From: Erythroxylum novogranatense
Lineage: Eukaryota; Streptophyta; Magnoliopsida; Malpighiales; Erythroxylaceae
Length of the DNA stretch: 64,000 bases
Direction of reading: 5' to 3'
Assembly (NCBI GenBank): GCA_029891385.1
Contig: CM057230.1
Location: forward strand, 20,278,847 to 20,342,846
Notes under the pieces: generated by a model
The model's input: only the letters and a program-made list of their open reading frames with translations
Told to the model about the DNA's origin: nothing
Database searches by the model: none
Program-made: the position numbers and the translations under genes
Shown: positions 34,154 to 48,100 of the stretch, one piece after another
How the letters are laid out: the number at the start of each line of letters is the position of its first letter
How positions within the stretch are numbered: position 1 is the stretch's first letter

Positions 34154-36491
34154 TTACATATCAATGATTCTACAGAGTCTAGGCAAAGCTCTATATTGAG
34201 GTGAAGCAGCAGTCATGACTTTCTTCTTAACCAACCCAGACATTTGACCCTTCATCTCTCTACACACCTTCTCTAGTTCCTTCACTCTCTTTTGCATCTT
34301 CTCTATGGATATTACCATGTCTTCGTTTTCCTTTAAGAGGCTTTTCTCATCAATGCCATTGGAGGATATCATCCTCAAAGTATCAACAGGAGTAGTAGTT
34401 GTCTCGCTTTGAACAAACTCTTTGTTGGTCTTAGAGGAGTTGAGAGACATGAGTGCTTGAACTGCAACATTTGGAGGGATTCTCGGGTTCTTGGCGAGGT
34501 CTTTGCATGCTTCAAAGCTAAGCTTCTTGTAGTTCAGGCATCTGCATAGCCTTGATCTCACCTCAAATGGAAGGCAAGGATGTGACTGCACCAGTAACAT
34601 TTTATTATTCACTGACCCTTCCCGGAATTAGGATACATCTCGGAGTTTTCTTGTTAAAAACTTTCATATGCATAAGTTGAAGAAGAGTTTGAGAAAACAG
34701 AGATTGCCTTCTTGAAAGAAGAAACTAGCATTGCATGGACAGACATCAGAGTCTTACAATCATTACCTCTGAAATAAAATATACACGATGGTATCTTTGG
34801 AAGTGAATTGTTTAAGCATGCAAAGATCTGGCAACTATATGTTAGACATTGGAGATTAGTTTGTTGAGACGTCACATTCAACCAGGAAATTATTCGTTCA
34901 GGTCTAATGACTTTTCAGCAATTGAAGAGCTCTAGAAATGTGTTTATCAACTTTTCCAGAATGTGTTCAATGAGTTCTCCTTTTCAAGTAATGACAATTT
35001 GCTATTTTGTTTTTATCAGAATCATCGTGAATCACACAGGACTTTCAGAAGACAAAGTTCTGTTATTTTCTCTTCGTATCTTCCTTTCGTGATCTGTCAG
35101 TGTTTAAGTTGATAAAGTCTTTTCAAGTTATTCACGTTCACGAACAGTAACAAGGAAAAATGAGAATGTGTTCATACTTCATACTGACCTCAAGGTAGAT
35201 ATCAATGGCTCTGTAGACCCCACTGAAACAATCTCTGGCAGAGTCTGGCAAACTTTCTGCAACTTCGAGAAACTTGGAGATACTAAGGTTCTGGTCAGGA
35301 GCTATTTCACCTAAGTACTTGTCAATCAACCTGCCTACTTTCTTCATTCTCTGTTCAGACACCTCTTCACTGTCGACAAACATTCTCATCAATCTCAGAA
35401 CCATATTAACGTCGTACACACAGCTATTACTCCCAGAGACTAGCAAGTCATCCAATGTTGCTTGATCAAGCATCCCGCTTATCAACCTCTCCAATTTATC
35501 TCTGCAAACTTTGCTCAAACCAAACTTAGACACGGTCCTCAATACTGAAAACAACCCTCTGCAGGAAAATGCTTTTTCTCCCCTGCAAGAATCACGCCTT
35601 GGACGGCTGTGTCTGCGAGGCCACTATAGTATGAATTTGAATATACAGCACCATTTTTAAAGCTTCTTCTACGTTTACATTGAAGTGCAATTTTCAAGTA
35701 ATGGAGAAGGAAACGAGTGAGGATTGAACAGTTTCTTTTAGTCTTGTAAGCACCCAGATTCTGGACAAACTTGTCAATGATTGTTGGATGCAACGTAGTT
35801 AAGTCATCAAACCACCATTCGTCGATCGATGAATCACCAGGAGTTGCCTTGGTTGACAACAAGAACCTGAACTCATTTGGTGTCTCACGAGATGAAGATG
35901 ATGAAGTGCATTCAAAAGGGTTGGCATCTGAATTCTGTCTAATCTTAACTAGTAGGGCAGAAATCAGCTTTTGAACGAGACCATAAGAATCTGCGTATGT
36001 TAAAAATGAGGCACAACTCTTGAGGCTCGAGACTATATGATTCCATGGCCAGATAAACGTTCCTTCAAGGAAAGTCTCTGTTTGTTTCACCAGATTGAAG
36101 TTGCAGACCTCCTCAGTCATCTCGAGGAAGACTGCACAACAATAAAGAAGAGACACGTTTGAAACTGTGATCTCGATTCTTCCATTATTGTAGCAGAACC
36201 GATAAACCAGCTCAAACCCATCAGAGCCTCCTGGGAAGTCATTGAATCTGATCCTTGAAGTCCTTATCTGGGCCTTTTCGTTTTCCTGTATGATAATCTT
36301 CTTCAACTTTCCCGAGTACGCTGATAAAGTTTTCTGCAAAATGCAGCTGAAGAATAATCAAAATATCTGGTAATTTCGAAAGAAAGATAAAAACTGTATC
36401 AAGGAGGATGAGAAGTCCATTAGATTACCTGATTTAGAAAGAATGTTTGTCGACCATTAACCTGGATTACAAGGTCACACAGTCGTGACAT
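34154..36491 (-). CDS. BTB/POZ-NPH3 domain protein, three exons, one-base frame defect
   Basis: NPH3/RPT2 family proteins are plasma-membrane-associated CUL3 adaptors acting in phototropin-type signalling. Exons: 36491-36429 ([15 protein letters not shown], start of the BTB fold), 36333-35189, 34585-34154. The BTB domain ends near residue 110; the NPH3 domain includes [63 protein letters not shown] and the closing [25 protein letters not shown] coiled coil ([23 protein letters not shown]) follows. The closest subgroup I recall is the At3g22104 type. Within exon 2, at a T5 run (35573-35577; A5 in the gene), the frame breaks: upstream it runs into nonsense, downstream [12 protein letters not shown] continues in another frame. 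Coding length is 1640, one short of a multiple of three, so one missing A would repair it. Confidence 0.87.
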
Positions 36492-37024
36492 CACTGCTTT
36501 GCATTGGACAGAGCAAGAAAGTTATGTGGTTGATTACACGATGAACAGCTGCAAATGCTTAAAACACAAGAACAGGCCGTTGAAAGAGGAAAAGAAGAAA
36601 AACATCAATCTTAAACTGACAAGGATAGGGTTAACGTTGGGCAGGAGAATCGTGGTCCATTGGCCGTCGTTTCTTAGCGAACGAAGTTTCTCTACCCGAC
36701 AAGGATCAGCAAACGTTGGACAAGGTAAGATTTTGATGCATGCCTAAAAACAAGGAAGCGTTTTTAAAAAGTTGGTGCACAAACTTATTGAGAGCTGCAT
36801 AATGTCTATGAAGCTTGAATGAAAGGCATCCATGTCTGATCTTTTGGATTTTGTCTTGTCTTTCTGGCAGGATGAAAGACAAATCAAAATTCACCACTTC
36901 AACAGCAAATAATTGAGATTGTAAAAAAGGGAATATTTCAAGTTTCTGATATCACAAACCTGAAAGTCAATGAGGCCTGTCTTTCTTTCTACAGTGACTA
37001 TTCCCTTTGATACAGATGTATATG

Positions 37025-37034
37025 TATATATATA
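37025..37034 (-). promoter_or_regulatory. Candidate TATA box of the NPH3-type gene
   Basis: On the minus strand ctatatatatac occurs here, followed about 30-60 bp downstream by a leader that ends at a good donor (TTTCAG|GTTTGTG, near 36960). An acceptor before the ATG at 36491 would complete a 5' UTR intron. The arrangement is coherent, but the transcription start itself is not visible. Confidence 0.4.
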
Positions 37035-38019
37035 GAAGCCGTGCACTGATAGGCACTCTCCAGTTTTGGGACATGTGAAGAATGGGCCCTCTAGAACTGT
37101 GTGATTGGGTTTTATGTTGTCTTATGTACGTACAAAGAATAAATAATGGAGTTCATTCTTCTTTTTTCCCCTGGGTCCTTTGGAAATAACTTATTTCCAA
37201 ATTATGAATAGAGGTTTTTAGTAATTTTCCAAAAACCATTTTTAGTATAAAGGATTTTCAAATTATTACATATTTTAGAAATGTATTCAATGCATAAAAA
37301 AATGAAGCATGTGAAGAAACATCAACTCTTCTAAAAAGTGAACACCTAAAAGTATACACTGATGCTTAAAAATTGTCGTGAGGTCAAACATCTCACCAGG
37401 TTTTACAATGACGTAAGCGTATGATTTAATTGAGAATAGCACCACGGATATCTCAAGCAGGCTATAGAAGTTAATTTGGAAATAGGCAAAATCTCAGCTG
37501 ATTAGGTCTTTCATTTAGCTTCTAGCTAAGAGGAATTAACAACGACTGGCGAGGCATATATCGATAGATAGCAGCTGCCATTACTATGGACAAGAAGAAA
37601 CAATCTTACATGCAACATGAGATTGTCATGGGGTAAAATCTTTCTGGTGCAAATTTCCCCCCGATATGGTGAATACGAGGTTTTTTCAATACGATGAGGG
37701 GTCCTGGGTACTTAACAACCTTCGGAACCAATCTCAATGACAGCAGGCAGAGTAGGCCACAATTTTTAGAGTTGTATGTTGGTTCTTATGATAATGGCGA
37801 AATAGAAACATATTTGATATCACCTTTGCTTAATCGACATACGACACTCAAATAGTGTTGAATTAAGTCGATTGGGTCATACGAATCAGAGCACTAAAAA
37901 GTCGTGTGTTTCAAATACAGGGTCTGCTGGTGGGTAATTTAGTGCGTTGAAACAAACCAATAGATTACTAGATTAAACTAAATACTAACGAGGCTTTGAA
38001 GCACGGATCCAACCTTGCT

Positions 38020-38460
38020 ACAGCTGAAGGCTTGCTACGAGATTGTCAAGGTCGATGGTGTAGTGGATTTTTCAAAATTTTAGCGCGAGTTCGTCTTTGT
38101 CAGAAGAACTTTGGGGAGTTCACTAGGGGTTAACTTTGGCATGGAAGTCTCAACTATTACCGAGTGGTTGTCGAAGTGGAGTCTCTGGAATTTATTAGTA
38201 TTCTTTCTTCTTCAAATATTGTTATTAGTGACTATAATTTTTGGTGACAAGTATCTAAGGATTAGTTCACCGAGTATGAGAGGTACAACTTCAACATATC
38301 TATCGCAAAGGAAACCAGTGTACCGATAAACTGGCAACTCAAGCCTTCTCAGTTAACCTAAGACTGCATCTTTTTTAGAAGTCCCCATTGACTAATATGG
38401 ATCTCTTATACCACAATATGAAAGGAGCACTCTACCGCAGAACTTTGCATTAGTGGAGTG
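38020..38460 (+). mobile_element. Decayed LINE relic: RNase H domain and tail
   Basis: Across three shifting frames the plus strand reads GLLRDCQGRW, LSEELWGVH, GLTLAW, YYRVVVEVESLEFI and, further on, CTDKLATQAFSVNLRLHLF. That order matches the RNase H domain at the end of plant LINE ORF2, as seen intact in the LINE at 61700-62070 (GLLRDSDGNW, AKLWAVYTGLSLAW, WLELEVDSLGVHQLL). The relic has several stops and frameshifts. Only the 3' part remains; neither poly(A) nor target duplication is clear. Confidence 0.6.
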
Positions 38461-39552
38461 TGTTGGTTAGAGTGAAGCGTGTTTAGATTTTATTTTCTCT
38501 CGTATAAAAAAATTGAACCGATTCGATTATTTTAATAAAAATTTTGAATTGGTTAACTTTTCGGTTCAGTTTTAAATCTTCTAGTTTATTTAGTCTAATA
38601 ATTTTTATGTTATAAATCGATTAGTTTTATAAATCAAAATAAATAAATTAATTTTATTTAATAGTCTTATTTTTAATTAAACTTTAAAATTTTCAATTAT
38701 TTTTAAAATTCTTCAATTTTATTAATTTTTAGTCAATTTTAAGATAGTTTAATACTGGATTGAACCTTTTAAATTTTATCTCATATTTTACGGTTTTAAC
38801 ATTCAATCTAGTTTTGAAAATATTGATATAAAGTATAAACTATAATGAAATAAAATTCAAAGGAGGGATCAATTAAGAGATCATCAAATTCTAATCGTTT
38901 GATTTCCATTCTGTTTTTCATTGTAGTTTTTAATTTTAGCTTTAATTTTTGTTTTAGTTTCTATTTTTATTTAAAAATAAAAATCTATTTAGTTGAAATT
39001 TATAATATAACAATTAAAAATAAAATTTTGTTTGATTGAGATTTGTAATAAAACTTAAAATAGAAATGTTGATGCAATGTTGCTAAATAGGAAAATGAAT
39101 ATAGTAGAAATTTATAAATAAAAAAAAAAACAAAAAATGCAAAATATAAAAACGTAAAAGCCAAAATAAAAATGCGAAATAACAAACAATTAAAAATAAA
39201 AAAAAGAAAAAAAAGAAGAAGAAAACAAACAGCCTAACTTACTCAAATCCTATTTTTACAATTTTAAGGAAATTTTAAAATAAAATATTATTTAATTTTA
39301 AAAGGAAATTAATTAAGAGATCTGCAAAATAAAAGCGGCTGAGCCCAAACCTATTGAAAATTGGTGGGATTGGGTTATTGATACTCGCACAGTGTTTTTC
39401 ACTTAAGCGCGTAGATTCACTCTCTTTCAATTTCCAAACTTTCTAGGGTTTCGTTGTTTGTTAACCGTTTGATTTACGAATCATATTTGATTTGATTTCA
39501 CATTCTTGAAAATCCAATCTTTTTTCATGCTCCAAATTCTGTTCACCGCTCA

Positions 39553-42500
39553 ATGACGGATCACAAGCCGTCGACACCTCCTCCGCCGTTGAAACCGGCG
39601 TCTCCTCAGGAATGGGAGTCGCTGATCGACGATTTCCAGAACGGCGGTCCCCGCTTCCAGCGGTGGACGTTGCCGGACCTCATGACGGCGCTTGCGGACC
39701 ACGCCATCGCGTGTCTCCTCAAAAAGGACTTCCCTCCAAAGCTCTCTCTCTTAATCTTCCTCGAAGAGTTCGCCGGGAACTTCTTCACTGACCAATCCGC
39801 CGTCGAACGCCTCCTGGAAACCATACGCGCGACGATCCACGCGCCGCTCGACGGAGTTAACGTCACATATCTCTTGAAAGAGCAGTTCTTAGTGTCGACA
39901 ACTTCGATTTTCATCTCCATAGACGCGCTTGCCAGATTTGACGCCCGGTGTACTGAGAGTTTGGTGGAGCTTCTGTTGACAATCATTAATCGGCCCAATC
40001 ATGGACCTGACAGACAAACTCGGGCGGTGGCATGTGAATGCTTGAGAGAGTTGGAGAAATGCTACCCGTGTTTGCTCTCCGAGGTTGGTGGTCATGTTTG
40101 GAGTTTGTGCCAAAGTGAGAGATGTCATGCTTCACAATCATATATTTTGTTGTTTACTAGTATTATTTATAGTATAGTCAACAATCACAATAAGTGTAAT
40201 GTCTCAATTTTGAACACATCCGTGCCTTTGGTTCCATTTAATGTTCCTCAATCTGTTTTGGTTGATTGTAGTGGCAGTAGTAGTTGTAGCAACAGCAATA
40301 AAGAGGTTAGTAGTAGTAATGTGGGTTTGAATTATAAGGAGTTGAGAAGGGCGATGGCGTTTTTGTTGGAGTCACCGCAGATTTTGACACCATGTGGGAT
40401 GGTGGAATTTTTGGGGATGATTATTCCGGTGGTTGTTGCTTTGGAATTGCAGGCGTCCTTGTTGAAGGTGCAGTTTTTCGGGATGATCTATTCTTTTGAT
40501 CCCCTATTGTGTCATGTTGTTTTGGTCTTGTATTCAAATTTCTTTGAGGCGTTTGATGGACAAGAGGAAGAGATTGCTAGACGGTTAATGCTGGTTTCGA
40601 GGGAATCCCATCATTATTTAGTTTTCCGATTGCTGGCCCTTCACTGGTTGCTAGGTTTGTTGAGTAGATTGATGTTGAGAGGTGAGGTGGTGAAATACAA
40701 GTCAGTTTTGGAAATGGGTTTGAGATTTTATCCAGCTGTATTTGATCCACTGGCATTAAAAGCTTTGAAGGTTGATTTGCTTGCCTTCTGCTCAGTATGT
40801 CTCGGTATGTTGATCCCGAAGATTGGCTCTGGTGAGGAGGCAGGTGATGGCAAGTCTGTGGTTAAGTTATTTGAAGAGAGTTTGGTTTCTGTTTCCGCAT
40901 TCAAGTGGTTGCCCCCTTGGAGCACAGAAACTGCAGTGGCATTCCATGCTTTCCATAAGTTTTTGATAGGTGCATCATCTCATACTGACATTGATCCTTC
41001 CACTACCAAAGCTCTTATGGATTCTACCATCTTCTGTTCTTTACAGGTAATCATTCAAAGTAAATGCTTTCAACAATGATGTGATAAAACTTTAGTCTTG
41101 TGTTTCTTCCTGTTCTAAAATTGAATGATTGTTCTTAAGATGATTGATCAAATTGCGTTTTTAAGTTTGATCATGTCCCAAGGAATATCCTTGATATAAC
41201 ATCACCTGGATTTTCAAAATCAGGTTTTTTTGCTACAGCCTTCAACTTTTTGCCTTACAATGTCAATGGTGCGTTTACTTTCTGAAATTGAAGGTCTTAT
41301 TCAAGTTTTCTTATTAATGATAATTGGTAATTTCGAATACAAATCTCAGTGGCATATTTTGAGAACTATGTTTTTTTTTTACCTCCTCCCTCTTTCTCCT
41401 TTCTCCGAATTGGACATTTACTTTTGTTATTCTTCGCATAGATGAAATTGTAATAATCTTGTCAGCTGTGGAAAGGGAAAGATTAATCTTTTTGCTTCTC
41501 TTTTTTCTAAGGTTTTTGGGGGTGGGAGTGCAGAGTCTGGTGAAATAAATTAAATGGTCATTGAGTAGTTGCGATTGTGAATTCATTTATTTGATATTTT
41601 CTTGGTCATTTTGACTTCCCTTGTCCAGAGCATGCTAGTGGACCTGACATTGGAGTTCCAAAGATGGGTACCTGTCATTGTTTCACTCATTGATCGATTT
41701 CTAGGCTGTCGGAAGCATTGTTGGTTGGGAGAGCGTCTGCTCCAAACAATTGATGAACGATTGCTTGCAAGAGTCATTGTAGATTACAAATTGGTTTCTT
41801 ACTTCCCGATATTGGACAGAATTGCTGCTAACAAGACAATACCTCCTCATGCATTGTTAGACCTACTTTTAAGGTTTATGATTTTCCTTGTTGAGAAACA
41901 TGGGCCTCATACGGGACTAAGATCTTGGTCCAAGGGAAGCAAAGTTCTCAGCATTTGTCGAACTTTGCTGATGCACCATCACAGCTCGAGACTGTTTCTT
42001 GGCTTATGTCATCTTCTTACATTCACTTGTCTTTACTTTCCTGACTTGGAGATTCGTGATAGTGCAAGGTATGTCTACCTATTGCTTCTTCATTATCTTT
42101 TTGATTTTGCTATAGGTGTAAAAGTACTTTAATATTTTTATTGCTCTTTGCTGTAGGCCACTTTACCTTCAAGTTGAGATACATTCCAGAAATTTGATTA
42201 GTACTTTTTTATAGTCTTTAGAATGTAACAAGTAAACCAAAAGGTTTAGAGATAAAATGCAAAGATGCGTAATGTTTAATGGTGTTTTTGCTATGTATTT
42301 ATGTGACTTCGTTACTCCTTTGACACTGAGCGATTTTCTTAGTCTTCATCTTGTTGAATGAATATTTCTTGGCCAAAAAAGACACTATATCAGAAGATAC
42401 GATAGCATAAGGAATGTTAGTTGTAGAAAAAGAAAGAATTAAGTGATTAGCTTGAAGGTTGTCACCTATTAATTTTCTTCATTGACTTTTCTTCACCACC

Positions 42501-43991
42501 TGTTGCATTTGTAGAATCTACTTGCGGATGCTCATTACTATTCCAGGGCTGAAGCTGCGAAGCTTGCTAAACTTTGGGGATCAGCTACTTGGCATTTCAC
42601 CTTCATCACATGCCAGTTCTTTCTTCAGTGTTCAATCACAACCCTACCCTAGTTTCAAAAAATCAAGGCGTATATCATCATACATACACATTGAACGCTT
42701 GATACCCCTTCTTGTTAAGCAATACTGGTCCTTGTCTTTATCTCCTTTGGGTGGAGGAACTAGTAAACCTATCTATCCTGAAAACATAAGGGACAGCGAA
42801 CCCCATGTTGATTTGAGAGAGCTAGACAGCCATGCAGAACACCCTCAAACTACCTTAGAAACTAGAAGAACAAATCGGTCTCAGGAGCCATTAAGGGTAA
42901 TGGATTCAAAAATTTCAGAGATCTTAAAAACATTAAGAAGACACTTCTCATGCATTCCTGATTTCAGACACATGCCCGGAATCAAGGTTAGAATATCCTG
43001 TAGTTTAAGATTTGAATCCGAACCTTTCAATCAGATATGGGTTGGTGATTCCCAGAGACAGTTGGAGGGAATAGATGATATTCCTGCCATGTATGCAATT
43101 GTGCTCAAATTCTCATCTTCAGCTCCATACGGGTCAATCCCATCACATCACATACCTGTTCTTTTTGGTGAACCTCCCATGAACAGTCATATTTCTGATA
43201 CCACAGCTTCATTGGACATTATATCCGCAGACAGTTGTTCTGAAGACGAAAGCTCTAGGGCTCCTGTAACAATCGATTTGGTACCAGGGGAACCATCACC
43301 TGGTCTAGTGGATGTGTTCATTGAAGCAACTGCAGAAAATGGTCAGGTCATTTGCGGTCAGCTGCAGAGTATCACCGTAGGTATAGAGGATATGTTTGCA
43401 AAGGCTATTCTTCCATCTGGCATTCCAGAAGATGCAGTACCCACATATTATTCAGAGTTATTTGATGCGCTCTGGGAGGCATGTGGTGCTTCTTCAAACA
43501 TGGGGCACGAAGTATTCCCATTAAAAGGAGGCAGGGGTGCTGCAGCAATCAGTGGGACTCAGTCAGTCAAGCTGCTTGAAGTTGCTGCAGACTCGGTAAT
43601 CAGGGCGGTTGAAGAGCATTTGACTCCCTTTGTTGTTAATGTGATTAGTGAACAGCTTGTTAACATCGTGAAGGATGGAGGAGTCATCAGAAACATCATG
43701 TGGAAAAATGCTACGTCGGAGTCTTTTGGGGATGATACTGCCTCTTGTAGTGTAGATAGGGGCCCACTTCATCTTACTTATATTGACGATAAGGATGATA
43801 AAGAAAGTGGGTTAGATACGAATAGAAGTCAAATGGGTTGCTTTCATGTACTCATATTCCTTCCACCAAGGTTCCATCTCCTTTTTCAAATGGAAGTACG
43901 TGGTATGTCAACTCTAGTACGAATTAGAACTGACCATTGGCCGTGCTTGGCTTATATTGATGAGTATTTGGAAGCCTTATTTTTGCCATAG
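39553..43991 (+). CDS. AP5B1: AP-5 adaptor complex subunit beta, three exons
   Basis: AP-5 is an endosomal adaptor complex linked to SPG11/SPG15 (known from animals; plants retain it). Exons 39553-41046, 41629-42068 and 42515-43991 join GT-AG with phases 0, 2 and total 3411 nt, 1136 residues. The ATG is followed by a proline-rich MTDHKPSTPPPPLKP and a conserved SPQEWESLIDDFQ. The rest is HEAT-like helical sequence with LLIFLEEFAGNFF, ACECLRELEKCYP, CRTLLMHHHSSRLFLGL and the FRHMPGIKVRISCSLRFESE platform-type segment in the third exon; the last exon carries the appendage-like region ending in EYLEALFLP. The family name comes from recognition of the plant AP5B1 proteins; no single catalytic motif exists to prove it. 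Composition of exon 1's first 400 bases is GC-rich relative to the window. Confidence 0.85.
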
Positions 43992-45105
43992 AAGTGTTCC
44001 CCTATCTTCTTCTGCTGCTGCTGGAAGATTGTTGGCTTGATTTGCTTTCCTGATTGTTTACAACAGAAAGGCGGGTAATTTTTTGGCACCCATACAATAA
44101 ACTGTGTAAATATAGCTCTGCAAGTCAACTGCCTTTTTTTTTAATAATTATGATTATTTATAAGTAGTCCACATTATGAATTCGTTGTGTATCAAAAATT
44201 CAAACGGGTCATTTTTTTACTATTTGGTAAACCCGTGAGTTAATACTGAATCTGTAAAGTTAATCCCTTTCGATCCATTTTTCAAGCCATTGTTGCAACT
44301 TTCCATGGTCTTCCTCAAAAGTCTGTACGAGTCTTAGAAATATGATTAGCATCACATCGTATAATTTAGTGCTACCTTAAGGTGGACCGGATTATCTATT
44401 TCTGCGTTGTGTTTTTGCTCTCTGCAAGTGTTTAGTGCAAAGACTTTCTTGGGAACTTATCTTATTAAAGTAAATATTAAAGTTAGAGAGAAGTACCAAA
44501 TTAAATGGAGAAAAGCAAAACATGTTACGTTAGGAAAAGTCTGTCTTCGTGGAAGGACGATGACTCCCATGTTGCAGATAAAACCTATGAGATACTGCTG
44601 TTTTGCCAAAGGTTTTTTAATTTATATATAATTGATCTTTAATTTCATAAATTTTAAGAGATTAAAATTATTATCATATCCATAATGTTATAAAACTGTC
44701 ATAAAAAGACAAATTATTCACTTAAAACTATCAAAACATAGGTTTCGTAAAATAACAATATCAAAAGCTTGATGCAATCATGCCATCAAAATTATGGACT
44801 TGATCAGGTGAAGCCAATCTCAAAACGAAGAATCTTGACTTTTGTAACAATGAAAAAGAGTTTACTTACAAAGGCCTAATGACGAATTAAGGTAACTTCA
44901 AAGGTCCAATGCCATACAGACCCACTCAGTGCATCAAAATTTCTGTTGATATATCCATGGAAACACAGGAAAAATAGGAGAGAGATCTTTGCAGGATGTG
45001 AATCAATATGCTTTCATATAACACATAATTCACAAGCAAGCAAATGTAGATCACTCGGGACTAATCCAAAGTTATACATAGTTCTAACCAGAAATGTTGG
45101 ACGAG
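43992..45105. other. Tail-to-tail intergenic region between AP5B1 and PRP40C
   Basis: Contains both 3' untranslated regions. Moderately AT-rich; short frames are not protein-like. No repeat or RNA gene was recognised. Confidence 0.5.
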
Positions 45106-48100
45106 TTATCTCGACTCACGGTTTCTTCTTGACGCTGATTGGTATCGCCCTGATTCTGCTGGGCCTCTACTTTTTGATTCAAAGTTCTTTTCTTCCTTCT
45201 CATCAAGCACCCTATTCTGCTTCCGTAACATCTCCTCACAATATCTTCGCCACAAAATTTCCCTATCTTTTCTAGGCATCTTGTTATACCTGTGATCGGG
45301 CTTAAGAAGGCGCTTAGCTGTTGACCACGAATCAAGGACTGATTTCCCATCTTCCGTCTTCTGGGCAGCTGCTTCAGCGGTTATAACTTCAGCTAAGAGA
45401 GCTCTGAAGTCATGCGTGCATCTCTATGTAATGGCCCAAAAAGGAGGTGTCATTGTAGTCATAAATTATCAAAAATGATTTTGGAATCCAAAAACCAAAT
45501 CAAATCCCCTAAATTAGGCAAGTCCACAAAAGAAATACAGGCACTTTAATGATAGTACCTCGTACAGCAACTTGACATGTTCTCTGAAGAGTTTCTCTAC
45601 ATCAGATGGATCCAAATCAGGGTTGGTTGCACGTCCTTGAGGATCTTTCTCCAATTTGGCCTTTGACTCTGTCCACGATGCCTAAGTACATAAGAAGAAA
45701 AAGTGAACAAATTAAGTAGCAGAAGCCCATCTCAAATCCTAACGAAACTGAAGTAAAAAACGTCATAATTTGGTAAAGGCAAAGAGGGATAAAGAAATTC
45801 CAACACATGGAACTGCCACTTCCCTATGTCTGGGACCACTCAGATATTAATAGATGAACACTTCACATGCTTAAACAATACACCGAAGAAAGCCATAACA
45901 GTTTTCACAACAACATGATTATTTGGTAACTAGTCTAATCAGCCAAGAACAATGTGTAGCAATTATAGAAAACAAGAACAAAAAGCTCAAATCATGGCCT
46001 GCGTTCAATTTAAGGAATATTGATGTCCTTGTAGAGTTACAAACCAAGCTATTTCAAAAACCGTCAACACCATTTAAAAGGCAGGAAATGTTGCAGTTCG
46101 GCTGTAGGTGTTCAGGACCCCAACAGAAGATACTAGACAGTTATTCCTAAACATGTATCTAGTAACTAAACCCTATTGCTCTGCCAGTTTGGAAATTGCT
46201 ATAGATGGATAAACAACAGACTTGCATTATAAACCTCCTCTGATGAAATTGCAATTCAGCTTATGCCATGACTTGTGATCATACCTGGGGGTCCTTAATT
46301 GTTTCAACAAGCAATGCTTGAAAAGAAGTCACTGCCTCCTTCCTACGCACTTTAACCCGCACCCTTTCCATTTCTTGTTCTTCTCTTTCCTTGCGTTTTC
46401 GCAACTCTCGCTCTCGTTCCTTCAGCTTGTCCTAGAAAGGAAATGGAACAAGTTCAATCTTTAATACTTATCATTATCAAAGAATGAGTCATTACTTCAC
46501 TGCTCCAGTCAATCCAAGTTAATTGATGCAACTTGAAGGAACCAAAAATTAATATCTAACATTAAAAATGAAATATGTACACATATAACATCATGGTCAT
46601 TAAACAAGGGCATCTTGATCAGGTATCCTGCATCCTCGTTATGACTCAAACTAATCACAACGTAGCATGCCTAACCCTCATCCACCCCAAATCATTCTGC
46701 ATTCAATACAGATCAAAAGTGAAACAGGGACTACACAAGAAAATTTAAGATAAAAATTGTTTGAAAAAAGGAAAGTTAAAGATAATTGCAGTTTGCAACA
46801 CTTGTCCTGCTCGATTACATTCTTTCATTTTTATAATTTTCCTTTTTCCCTTTTAAGTCAATATCTCTCAAGTCTCAGGTACCCACAGATTGAAAATGCC
46901 ACAGCCAAATAAAGCATGAAACGGTATCAATGATGAACAATTTACAAGATCATAAATTAACATTAAAAAGAAGCAACAACAAACAAAGTATTTAATTATT
47001 GCAACAAGAAATTATTAACTAAATATTTTGATCATCTTTCTAAACCTTATTTGACTCACTGTTGACTGCTAATGCCCACAAACCCAGAAGCCAAGTCCAT
47101 TATCTCTAAGTATTGGGTCTGTTGCAGTTTCATCAGAATTACCCAAGGCATAACAACCCAGAGACAACTACTTGCCCACATATTTGGATGCGTACACATC
47201 CAACAGAAATCCTCAAGTCAAAATTAGCAATTACTAGGGAGCTTGATAGCACTGTCCTAGACAGACCTACAAATATAAACAAGGAAGTTTTATGTTCCCC
47301 TGAAATGAAGCACCAATAAGACAGTAGCGCAACATAAAATGGTAACTGCAATTAACAACCAATATACGAAGTTCATGTAAGGTATTATATCAAAAATAGA
47401 GTTTCTGATACATATGCAGCTGGTAGATGAACACCTCCAAATTGTAAGCCATATGATAACAGTAACGGGGGGAAAAAAAAATAGAACATAAAGAGAGGAA
47501 AGGCCAAGGCAAGTTTATTACTATCGACTATAATTATACTAGAAAAAGAAAAGGGAACTAGAAGTTCCAAACTAAGATCAACACCCTTAAATAAAACCAA
47601 GTATCAAGCATGAAAAGATATTTTGACTGAACAAAGATCTTCGAACACAACTGATTGAGTAAAGTTCAAACCTACTTCCAATAACATTTCTCCTGAATAA
47701 AAGCCAACAGTATATACCTGCTCCTCCCTCTTAGCTTTTGCCTCTCGATCTGCTTCCTCTTCAACAGATTTCAGCTCAGACAAATACACATTGAACAAAG
47801 CCTCCCTATCGTCATGCTTTACAGATTTGTATCTTGGGTCGTTCCTTAAATTATCCTTCACCTACAGTAGGGACAATGGATATTGATACACAGGTTTATG
47901 GGGAAAAACTCAATGGAATGAAACATATCACAGGTTCTGATTTAGTTGCAAGACCTAACTTTTTTCTTCTTTTCCCTTTTTCTTTAAACTTATCATGCAT
48001 CACTATCATCATAGTTCATAGACAGATTATGCTAATAGACTTACCTTGGACGAACATTACAGGACAGGACACTATTTTAACAGTGAATGAGAACACAATG

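Larger units (their letters stand above)
36492..39552. other. Divergent intergenic region between NPH3-type gene and AP5B1
   Basis: Besides the NPH3-side leader and TATA box, it contains a LINE RNase H relic (38020-38460) and very AT-rich stretches (38500-38830 and 38900-39310). The AP5B1 leader is about 39400-39552. No other coding feature is supported. Confidence 0.55.

Noticed and set aside
38111..38329. 72-codon frame with a hydrophobic stretch, like a small membrane protein
   Set aside because: The same bases read in neighbouring frames match a decayed LINE RNase H domain.
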